A stretch of 64,000 nucleotides of DNA. It comes from Diploscapter coronatus. Its lineage: Eukaryota > Nematoda > Chromadorea > Rhabditida > Rhabditidae. Each line of letters begins with the position of its first letter. Position 1 is the stretch's first letter. This document shows, in pieces, positions 25,641 through 35,649 of this stretch. Position numbers and translations under genes: made by a program. Location: positions 84,529,201 through 84,593,200 of the forward strand of contig OZ038422.1 in the NCBI GenBank assembly GCA_964036155.1. The letters run 5' to 3'. The notes beneath the pieces were generated by a model. It was not told the DNA's origin, did no database searches, and was given only the letters and a program-made list of their open reading frames with translations.

Positions 25641-27410
25641 TACCTATGACTAGAGAGATCAAGTGGTTTTCGAAATAAGCTAAATTGGGTAAAATAAATA
25701 TTAGAACGATGGACGAGGTTGTGATGAACTCAAAACTTTTAAAATTTTCAAAAACGGTCCATCCTATCAAAGATTATGTGCATTTGAATTCCGACGCCAT
25801 TCGTGCCTTCAAAAGGCCTTTTTCGAAAGACCAATGACGTCATCATTTCGGGCGCACTTTATTACCCTAATTGGTGTCTTGGTTTCATGAAATTATCAAC
25901 TAATTAACGATAATTGAAACGGCGAAAAATTTGAGACGGCGACGTTTCCGAGCCTTTCCATTTCCGAACTGAACGTTTCAGAACTGTACTCAATATGGAA
26001 GTTTTTGAACATGGACGTTTCAGAACTGGGATCAAATATGACTAACAAGATTATCTTTCAGAGTTTTTAATTGAATCCCTGATCAAGACATGATTTTAAG
26101 TACTTTTTAATCTTTAGGTTGATATTTAAATTAGAGACAACCTCTCAAAGTTGTGCATTTTGCCCTTACGATTAGATATACACAACAGCAAAAAGCAAAT
26201 AAAAAACATCTCCCTAAATTCAACATATTTTCACGACTTATTTAACTTTTTTTTTTACAATATCACTTTCTTATCAGTATGTATAGGATTTTAGTGTATG
26301 AAAATTTACGAGAAATTCGACACTTTGAGATTGGAGGGATACTTGGCTATTAACCAATAATTCGAAGATTTTAAACTACATAAAATACAGCAATCGTAAA
26401 AGGAGCTTATATGAACAACTATTTTGAGAATTATTTTTTAATTTCATATGCAGAATTTTAAGAATTGCTAAAATTTGGCATCTATACTAAACATAAGTTT
26501 TACCATCGCGTCTGAAGCCTGGGAGGTTGAAAATAGAGAAGAAAGAATGATCTCATGCAAACTACTTTTCATGCGTTATTTCTCCATTTCTAACACACAC
26601 AAATTACTCTGCATCACTTTATATTACCCAGATTATGGACCAGATAATATTCAATATCCCGTTGTGTACAATTTCATGAGATGACCATGTAAATATTGAT
26701 AGCGATTTTAAAACATTTTTAAAGTAATTTAAAACTATATTGGCCTTGATATAAATTCAATTCAAAACCTGAAAAGGTAGCCTTTTAATTATTTTTAACC
26801 CAGCTCTGAAATGGGCAGTTCGGAAGCGTCGCCGTCTCAAATTTTCCGCCGTTTCAATTATCGTTAATTAGTTGATAATTTCATGAAACCAAGACACCAA
26901 TTAGGATAATTAATGACGATCGAAATGATGGTGTCGTTGGTTTTTCGAAAAGGTCTTCTGAAGGCATGAACGATATCGAAATTTGACGATACAAGTCACT
27001 TTCCAAAAAGTTTTCAACGGATTCGGAAACTACGATATCGATTTAGTTTATCTGCATTGGTAGTTTATAGCATTAGGTCGCCACACGCAGCTACATCAAC
27101 TTCAAAGTTTGACGTGAAAATGTTAGCACTAAACACGTAGAATGCATAAAATACAGAGTGAGAAAAGGGGAAATCGGTCGATAATGATAATCATCAATTT
27201 GACTATCATCCAGGCATCATTTGGTAAGATTTGGAAAAGGCCACTGCAGGAACGAGTTGCCACATAAAAGTGGTCGTAACTTTTGATAGGATGGACTGTT
27301 TTTGAAAATTTAAGAAGTTTTGAACTATTCACGACGTCGTCCATCACTGATATCAAATTTACTAGATTCAACATATTTTGAAAAACCACTTGATTTCTCT
27401 AAAAATAATG
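25641..27410. repeat. Large composite palindrome
   Basis: The left part 25641-25990 is mirrored by two right-hand blocks, 26820-26990 (GTCTCAAATTTTCCGCCGTT, TTTCATGAAACCAAGACACC) and 27280-27410 (TTTTTGAAAATTTAAGAAGT, CCACTTGATTTCTCT). The interior differs between the halves. Related sequence occurs at 42595-42980. It abuts R3 copy 1, as the related sequence abuts R3 copy 2, so the pair probably forms one larger element. Confidence 0.65.
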
Positions 27411-28126
27411 TATTCATTAGCACCCGCGAAAATATCGGCAGATTCATTTGCTTCCGTATTTGCATTCTAAACGACAATTTGCAGATGTCGTAGCATCGTA
27501 AAATATGAAATTGAACGATAAAAGAATTTCTACCCTGCCTTATCATAGCCTATACGATCTCGAATTTTTCAGTGCTACGATATTACAACATCTTCAAATT
27601 TCGATTTGAATTATTATAAGTAGAAGGCATAAGGTGATCTCGCAAGTTACCTTAAAGTATTCTATTATTATTTTCATAATGCATAAATAATGCTCATTCC
27701 TATATTAGTGGAATGAATATTGACAACTGTAATCAAAACGCCCTAATACAATCCCCGATCTGATATTGGTTTTTTTTATATTTTCATCTTTCGGTCCCTC
27801 AGATTAGCTAATTTTCTATTTCCCAAACTATTCCGAATTTTACATGAATGAACAAATGTTCTTCCTCATAGAGTTGGAATGGAATTTAAAAATGAGTAAA
27901 AAATCATATCTATTTGCACAAAAAAGCGGACCAACAAGAAGCCTTATTTGGTTTTCTGGTCTGGCTTTCATTTTTTTTCTTATGCGCTATCTCTATTTCG
28001 CCCTCTTCAACTAAACTTTAAAAGGAAGACCAACTTCGTACAAAACGAAATTTGGCCTAATGCATTATTGCCTGCCTAAATCAGGCACAATATCAATCTA
28101 AATTGACTAATTTAAAATACATATAT
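27411..28126. other. Intergenic, nothing recognised
   Basis: AT-rich; open frames of 60-90 codons on the minus strand end here without motifs. No gene is called. Confidence 0.4.
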
Positions 28127-28972
28127 ATTACTACTTCTGGGGGAATAATTGATATTCTATAAATTGCTGTAATCACCTTAACATCGTTCTATATTATACC
28201 AGAAGTGACGAAGCCAGGACAATAAATCTCGGACCTCTGTAATAGTCGTGAAAAGTGAGCACGCAGTATATCAGTATATCTCCATTAGCCACGTTGCCAA
28301 AATCACAGGATAATTACACGGTCAATAAAATGAAATAAAATCTCTGCCGACAGCCTGTTGATATATGAAATCCATGAAGCGCATTCATTGTTCAACTATT
28401 AATAATTTTTAACTTGTGGTCTTCTATATATATGATATAACTATAAATGCGCACTTACATGACTTTATGTAATCTAGCATCAGTATTTTTACCCTTAATA
28501 ATAACAGGAACTTTCTAAACCAAAGTAAATGATAACATTTTGAACATTTCGAATTGTACGCAATAGCTGCAGAAAACTGGCTGGCGCATACGATGTATCT
28601 TTCTTCTTTTAAATTGCAGAAAATTTAATGTTTTTTTTTACAATCCAATTATGGCATCGAATTCAAGATAACTTGAAGTAATTGTTATCTAATCAGCAAA
28701 ATAATCAATGGCATTGAAATCCGATACTGGCTTAAGCCAATTTCACTTCAAGAGCGACAGTCGAATCATCAAGGTCGCGTAATTATCCTGTAGTTTTTTG
28801 GCAATGTGACTAATGGAGATATACTGATATACTGCATGCCCACTTTTCACGACTATTACAGAGATCCGAGATTTATTGTCCCAGCTTCGTCGCTTCTGAT
28901 ATCATATAGAACGATATTAAGGGAATTACGACAATTTATAGGATATCAATTATCCCCCCAGTAGTAGTAATT
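28127..28972. mobile_element. Foldback element with ~195-bp arms
   Basis: Left arm 28127-28322 starts ATTACTACTTCTGGGGGAAT and contains GACCTCTGTAATAGTCGTGA and AGTATATCAGTATATCTCCA; the right arm 28775-28972 is its reverse complement and ends CCCCAGTAGTAGTAAT. The central 450 bp is unique and AT-rich. No coding capacity is seen. Confidence 0.85.
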
Positions 28973-29206
28973 GTCATTCATTTTGTCGGTTTCCGAAGGA
29001 AATCAAATACATTGGGCAGAATAAATAAACATTGGGGTTTTAAAACATCAAAGCTTCGCGAAACTATTCAACTTTTCATCAATTTGATATCAAAATTGAG
29101 ATATTTGAAGTTTCAAAACGCCGTAACTTGGTAATTTCTGGACCAACATCAGCGTTCTTTTTTAATAGACGTGAAATGGCGAGCTCTACAATATACCCAT
29201 TCAAAA

Positions 29207-29441
29207 GGATTTTATATTTAAAAAATAAAAGCGGAGGTTTTATTCATGAAAAGCGCTCTATTTGTATCCAAGAGTAATTCCCACAAAAGGAGATCAACCA
29301 ATATTCTTAAAATCTCGATATCCGTTGCTCGTACATCACCTAGGTAAAAAATATTTTGGTGACTAATTCCATATTTGAGGGACTTTCACCTGCGAATAAG
29401 ACCTCCGCTTTTATTTTTTAATGTAAAGTCCCTTTTGAACG
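29207..29441. repeat. Inverted repeat with ~50-bp arms
   Basis: CCCATTCAAAAGGATTTTAT then AATAAAAGCGGAGGTTTTATTC is mirrored at 29391-29441 (GAATAAGACCTCCGCTTTTA ... CCTTTTGAACGGG). It lies 250 bp upstream of the DUF268 gene. Confidence 0.75.
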
Positions 29442-29688
29442 GGTTTCTTATAGTTCTTATAATCCCAGTATTGAATAAAGCTTTCTACAGTATTTTATCA
29501 ACGTTATTAAACAAGTGCAGGGAGATCACAACACCCATGAAGTTAATAAATCTATCGATGAAGGTCTAATCCCGTCCCCGATTAGCCGTTAACCGCCATT
29601 GATCTTCTTCAGTTTTCACTCTTCCCCAATCTTGTACGCGTCTTTATCTTGTCATGTTTAGTCATTTAGATTGCCACAATCAAGCTTG

Positions 29689-32148
29689 ATGAGTGCAACT
29701 GGAAAACAAGCAACTATCCTTCTGTCGGTTATTCTTGTCATCGGATTTGTTTATTATTCTAATCGAGATGTTTCTAACGAGGCTCAGCTTTGGAAATTCG
29801 ACCGCCTGGAGTGGTCAGTCCTAAAAAGAAAGTAAGCTTTTGAGATTTCTAGACTTTTATTTATAAAAGCCCGAGGAAAAGGATAGCCGCCAAATTTGCA
29901 CAAGGCAGCAGAAGCTTGTGACTAATTTAGGAGGGAGCCTTTGAATGCCTCGTGAACAATCTTTTCATAGTCTAAACTTTTTCTAAGCCATTAAAATTTG
30001 AAATTATTCAAATTAAGATTAAAATCATTTTACTCATTTTCTTCTCCGACGGCATCACAAACTTTTCCCAAATGGTATTCAAAGGGTAACTCGGAAATGA
30101 CGCAGCTTTTTATAGAATAGAGTAAAATCACGCCTATGCACCACTTGACAGGCCGTGTACTAGGGAGCATTTTCAGGAAAATAATTCTGAGGCTGTGCCA
30201 AGCCTTTTCCAGCAATACTTCTTTTTTTACATAAAATGGCTAATAAAAGAACGAAAAATAACTTGAAAGTAATTGAAAAACTTTTACTTATGGTGGCAGT
30301 AAATCATTTTACCATCATAGTTAAATTTTCGTTTAACTGTCGTAGTTAAACTTATTTGAGTCCCATCCCTGATTTTACAGTATAAAATCACTATGAACTA
30401 ATGTTAAAACCAAGAATCAAGGTTCCCCAATAAGCAGTTACAGGATTCAGGATTAATTCCTTTCACTTATCCTTAATTTTCATGCAATCTCGTTCTAAAA
30501 TTTAAACTATTCATAAAATTTTAAGTCGAAGAAGAGCCAAAAATCAACGAAATTTTCAGGCATTTGACTACCAACAAAGGACAAGTTAGTTACTATACCA
30601 TTAATGAAGAAGTTTTCAAGCCAAGCGGATTCGAAATCATTTCTGCCAGCGAGCCAGTGCCTCGTCTAAAGAACACTAAGCCTAAAACGTGTGATCAGGT
30701 AAGACCAAATATGTCTTGCGGTCGTAATCTAAGCTCAGATCTTCTCTTCGTGGCTGGATATCGCATTGGAATATGATGCGCCATCTTCTCCTCCAAGATC
30801 ACTTCCTTTCGAACTGATTCCTGAGTTTACTATGAATGGACACGCTGTACTTACAGAGGTAGTTATTTTTACGAGGAAGACTCTTTTTGAATGGCTGAGT
30901 AGAACCCAATTTAGGGCTATCATAACAACATGGCGAAGCCGATGCCAAAGACTTGGGATCAAATTCCCGCCTGGCTGAAGCTTGATCCATCAACCTTCGC
31001 ATCTTATGGAGCTGAAGGAAGTGAGTGCATTAAATTTTCTTTTTAAGAACTTAAATTTTGCAGTGTCGGTGCTGCACTCCATGAAGTATATGAACGTCAC
31101 TGGCATGAATGGGATAGTAATCGGATCTCAAAAGCCCTGGGTTGAAGTAATTGCGCTCCAAAATGGAGTGAACTCGCTGCTTACAGTGGAATATCAAAAT
31201 ACGACAATCTTGGGCGAGAGTAGAGTCAAATGGATCCACCCTTTCGACTATGCGAAGAATTGGAAAGAGTAAGTTGGTTCCCAAGAAATTACGTACAAAA
31301 TAATTTTTAGACAAGAGCAATTCGATTTCGCGGTGTCTTTCTCTTCCATTGAGCACAGTGGATTACAAAGATATGGAGATCCTCGGGATCCGATTGGAGA
31401 CATTCGAGAAATTCAAAAAGTTTGGTGTATGCTGAAGAGAGGAGGTATTTTCTTCCTGGGATTGCCAAGAGGACAAGATCAGCTGGTCTATAATGCACAT
31501 CGAATATACGGGAGGATCAGATTGGCCATGATTTTTGATGGTTAGTCTGTTTTGACCCTCTGCTTATCAGCCCATTCCTCAGAAAGCTGGGGGAGGTGGG
31601 TCAAATCAGAGAATAGACCATTTATGTACCCTGCCGAACTTACCTAGTTAGACTATGTAGAATCTCAACACGGGTGATTGTGCACCCTTTCGGCTTTCGG
31701 TCGCGATCAAACAGTCCATTGGCTCTTTCTTTCTTATTCTCTCTCTGAAAAATGGGCAAATTTTTGGAAACCCGACAATGATTTTGGGACAAACGGACTA
31801 TGAGCGAAATACAAGACAATTGAAAACATGGATGAAAAACTTGGAATCAAAAATAGTAGTTAGCGAAATAAAAACTTCTCAATTCAAGCAGCATCAATGA
31901 ACAAAACAAAGAAGAGGAGAGGGTCAGAAATTATTTTCTTGGTTGCCCCTTTTTTATCAATTTTTTTTGCAAAAATATGGGGTTTTATTTAATTTTGACG
32001 GGAAAAATAAATAACCGCTTTATTTTCAGGATTCGAGCTCATCCACGTCTTCAGAGGCAATAATCCCCAGCCATTCCAACTCAAAAACGAAGATTTCACT
32101 ACTACGGATCGTGTAATCCAAAACATATTTGTTCTTCTAAAATTGTGA
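29689..32148 (+). CDS. DUF268 family protein (methyltransferase-like fold suspected)
   Basis: Seven exons: 29689-29831, 30560-30698, 30739-30858, 30915-31020, 31064-31268, 31311-31540 and 32030-32148; 353 aa, all phases close. Residues 7-22 form an uncleaved signal anchor (ATILLSVILVIGFVYYS), so the protein is probably type II and lumenal. Family landmarks: ALEYDAPSSPPRSLPFEL, GYHNNM, IGSQKPWVEVIALQNG, LLTVEYQ, FDFAVSFSSIEHSGL, RYGDPRDPIGDIREIQKVWC, GGIFFLGLPRGQD, ending DRVIQNIFVLLKL. GSQxPWVEVIAL followed by an acidic loop and SSxEHSGL is reminiscent of a SAM-binding Rossmann fold. The pattern is known; the reaction is not. Intron 1 (728 bp) holds fragments of two dispersed repeats. A CATTTAG 22 nt before the ATG may be a trans-splice acceptor. 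Confidence 0.9.
30150..30250. repeat. Fragment of the 51345-51885 foldback family in DUF268 intron 1
   Basis: GAGGCTGTGCCAAGCC, TTTTCCAGCAAT and AATGGCTAATA match the arm ends of 51345-51885 and 33960-34030. Confidence 0.6.
30285..30375. repeat. Short repeat in DUF268 intron 1, inverted match to 16395-16455
   Basis: GTTAAACTTATTTGAGTCCC is the reverse complement of the 16.4-kb copy; two AGTTAAA blocks precede it. Confidence 0.55.
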
Positions 32149-32727
32149 AGACTCCAAGTTTCTTGTGCTTATCGCGCTGAATTTTCTTCGGTTTTCGAAT
32201 TTTTGGTGTCGATAATTTGAATCTATTCGTTGATCAGAAGACTTTCGCATTTCGCCTGGCCCAACGTCATTCCCATATTACATATCTGCTGTTTTTTGTT
32301 CTCTCTTTCTCTGCAATCTCTCAATAAGAGAAATGATATCATCCTCTACCGTGCCTAAAACTGCTCTTTCGATCGGACAGGGCAGAACACGGCTGCTCTG
32401 TTATTTTTGTCCCACTCCCAGAGATGAAATAAATCTTCTAATTCAATGACTATGGCTCAAGTCAATTTCGCATGGACAAAAATGGTGCGACAATGCCACC
32501 TGAGAAAGCAATCGGACAGAAACGAGAATCATGTTACCGTGCTGTCATATTTCTAATAAAAATTTGTGTAAATCCACGAGTCAGAAAGCCATGAGCAGAC
32601 TGACAGATGACCCTCGTTAGGTTCTCCGCCGACATTTGTAACCAAGTTTATTAGGTGGGGCGGATGTTGCAAACTCCGCTCATTTCGTCTCGCCCTTTGC
32701 TTGGACTCCTAGTTCCAAAATAAATCC

Positions 32728-32736
32728 GATTTTCAG
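32728..32736 (+). promoter_or_regulatory. Candidate trans-splice acceptor
   Basis: GATTTTCAG ends one base before the ATG of the putative secreted gene at 32738. There is no upstream exon in frame, so it fits a spliced-leader acceptor. Confidence 0.45.
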
Positions 32737-32737
32737 A

Positions 32738-33455
32738 ATGCTTTGGGTAATTTTGGTATCTCTTTTCATTCCACTGACCTCAAGCCTTTCTTCTATTCCA
32801 ACTCGGAGGCCTTTTTGATCCAGCCGACTTCGAAAGTTAGTTTTACAGGTTTACTGTACCAGGTTCCCATTTTCAGGAGTCTGTAGCTTTTCCCCCAATA
32901 CGTCTCCTCTTTCAAGCAGTTGGAAAATTGTAAGAAAATCGTCGGCCATCTTTATTTCATCAAGTTCGTGGCTCATTGAAGTCCAAGATCGTGTCGTAGC
33001 CCAGGAACCAAATTTAAAGACACTTTTCTTCATAAACGCGACCAGTACTGTCTGCAAGGATGGAAACAGTTAGAATGGAGAGCACAGTATCACTGGGAAC
33101 AAGGAACTCTGCGATATCCAATGGAAAAGAAGTTCGGAATAGGAGCCGACGGTAATTGCGATGAGTATCTAGGCTGCAAGCAAAAAAGAAGAGTTCATCC
33201 AAAGAAACAACATTTACCCCAAGATATCCACTGATTCATCTCGATTTTCAGAATATTTTCTCTTTTGAAAATCAAAATTTCACCGAGATATCACCAACTA
33301 TTAAGTCTAAGTCTTTGAATGGCAAGAAAATTTTCGTTCTTGGCTTAAAATCATCAGTGAATAGCTTGTTGGATCTCGGTGATTTATCAATGAAAGTTGC
33401 TGATCTCATCGAGACGAATCGTTTGGTACCGAATTTTACCCATTTAGATTTTTCT
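32738..33455 (+). pseudogene. Unrecognised gene with signal peptide, probably broken
   Basis: The ATG at 32738 begins MLWVILVSLFIPLTSSLS, a good secretion signal, but the frame stops at a TGA 26 codons in. Further coding-like stretches follow: around 32870-32930 (ESVAFPPIRLLFQAVGKL), 33021-33190 with conserved-looking DQYCLQGWKQLEW and KFGIGADGNCDEYLGC, then after a TTTTCAG acceptor at 33243-33252 a frame KKIFVLGLKSSVNSLLDLGD, MKVADLIETN, VPNFTHLDFS. I could not join these with consensus splice sites without meeting stops, so the gene is either frameshifted or uses splice sites I missed. Cys-rich spacing and the signal suggest a secreted or lumenal product. I do not recognise the family and give no function. 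Confidence 0.45.
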
Positions 33456-33849
33456 TAATAATTTCCTAATTTTAGAGTGTGCGAACACGGTTAGTAATCG
33501 CGTGACTTCCTCTGGGTGTAGATGTATACACTATTGCTGTCCAATACAGTTGTAGGCCAATTACAAGGGTTTTATTCCATCATTCAATCAAAGGACAGAC
33601 AATAAACGAGCAGCCGTGCTCTGCTCGATCCGAAGAGAGAAGTGAAATTGTGATGCGGGGAAAAGATAGGAAAAGAACCCGATCACATGATAAAAGCCTG
33701 CAGTCAAAACATAGAAAGAATGCAGGAAATCTGTCCAAGAAAACCGTCGAGTTTCACGGAAATTACACAAACCCGCGGTTAGGATCCCTCAAATATTCGA
33801 AGATCAAATATCATTCGAAATTATCAAAATAGGGTAAAAAAGGGTGCGT

Positions 33850-34270
33850 ATTTTCGCACATAGAGTACGACACTCGTTACAACGTAAACAACGCGCATCC
33901 GAACTCCGGGATCTCGATTTTCGGATTCCCCACCCTCGATTACATTGTTTTGACCCATTTCCGAGAAAATAATTTTGGGGCTGTGCCAAGCCCTTCCCAG
34001 CAATGCTTCAATATTACAAAGAATGGCTAGTAAACAACGTTGGAACAAATTCCTTCTTTCAATATGTTGTGTAGATGGACATGGTGAACAACTTTATTTC
34101 AGAACCGACTCGGGTTCACATTCGTATGAGCTCCAGAGTTTTTTGAAGTTCAACGATCAATTATTACAAAGTGCCTTTAGGGCAGTAAATTTCAAAAATT
34201 CATAGTTTCCTATATTTCTGACAAAATTTCATGATTATTTTTTATTTTATAGATTTTGAGTGAATAGGTG
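33850..34270. repeat. Composite of two dispersed repeats
   Basis: 33870-34035 matches the arm of the 51345-51885 foldback (ATTTTCGGATTCCCCACCCT, CGATTACATTGTTTTGACCC, GGCTGTGCCAAGCC). 34035-34270 is a single unit of the ~335-bp family from 17100-19804 (CAATATGTTGTGTAGATGGA, AGCTCCAGAGTTTTTTGAAG). Confidence 0.7.
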
Positions 34271-35342
34271 AGCCCAATGACCAGACAGATGGATGTAATG
34301 ACCTATAGACTTCTAGAATAGTAAGATATGATAGAATAGTCCATTTTGATAGGCGATTTGGGGATCTATGACATATTTCTGGAATCACACCTCTCAAAAA
34401 CCTCTATTTCTGTCAGACCCCATCAATTTCCTATAGTAATTCTAGGGAATATTGTTGAAGACAAGTAGAAATTTAGTACCTAGGAAAATCATACATGAAA
34501 TTGAAGAAAAATAATAATGGATATAGAATATCCTAATTTTTTATTGCTTATGAACACTTTTCATTGATTTCCGAGATTTGTATGTCTCGAAATAGCCGAA
34601 TTTGATGAATGAACGAAACAAGTACGCTTAAGTTTGCCCAGAATATTCAAAACGAATGATAGAATCTGAAATGACGAATTGAAATAAAAAGGCTGTGAAA
34701 AATTATAACTCCGAATCTGTTGCCTGAACTACAGTACTGTGTGTTATGAGCCTGAAGCTAGTATCTGGAAGACTACGAATTACCCAAGATAGAGCTACGA
34801 ATTGTACAGGCTGCCAAATAATATAATTTTAGCCTGAGTCATGACCTAGATTACTGTATATTTTGTGCTTTCCTCATTCCACGCGGTTTTCAAACAAAAA
34901 TAAAAGTTTTAAAATATGTCATGCGGCTTCCAGATAACCTAAAATAGGACGGAAATAATAAGCGAGCAGGGGGGAGCATGAAATGATCGGAAGCCGCATA
35001 AAACTGAAATGTTTCTTTGTATGAATCTCTGGTGATGAAATATTGCTATGCCGGTGCAAAATTGCAAACAAATTTTCATAAACTAGCATGAAAATTAGAG
35101 CATTTTAAAGAAAATCTCATAGATTTGAACAAGGCAAAAATTCTTTAGAATTTCACTCTCGAAAAATGACGGCGATTTTAAACTTTTTTCTTCTATTTTC
35201 ATGCCAGTTCATGAAAGTAATTCTATAGCGTTCAGGCACTACGAATAACTTTTTGATAAACGCATGGTGTTTGACTGCAGTTTTGATAATAGCTTTGACA
35301 AGACCCACAAGACCCGTCGCTTTTTTCTTCTTCTCCATCAAG
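34271..35342. other. Intergenic, nothing recognised
   Basis: AT-rich 1-kb stretch without a coding frame carrying family motifs, and without clear inverted repeats. Confidence 0.4.
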
Positions 35343-35475
35343 GACGAGACGGAATTGAAATTTGAAAAATCGGAACTGAGCCTCTAAAAATTTTCAGAAC
35401 CGGAACCGATAGTCACTCAAAAACACTGGAAAATTTCGGTTTTCGGAACTGGAATCGGAAGTTTCGTCTCGTCCC
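35343..35475. repeat. Hairpin with GGACGAGACG ends
   Basis: GGACGAGACGGAATTGAAA at the left and GAAGTTTCGTCTCGTCC at the right. The interior also has TCAGAACCGGAACCG and TTTCGGAACTGGAATC repeats. It lies 170 bp 3' of the GT43 gene. Confidence 0.6.
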
Positions 35476-35649
35476 TTCGTCCCTGGCACTGGGATATATT
35501 TGGCTGTTTGAGCAGTAAAACACGCGCAATAGTGTAAAAGACGTTGTTTAAAATCAATGCATTGAAAAATGAAGGTTTTTATCTTTTCAAAAACAAACTT
35601 TTACTCATTTTACTCGGAGAAAAAAAAACGTGGATGAGACGGAATTGTT

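Noticed and set aside
31051..31356. 101-codon minus-strand open frame
   Set aside because: Antisense to two confirmed DUF268 exons; no motif.
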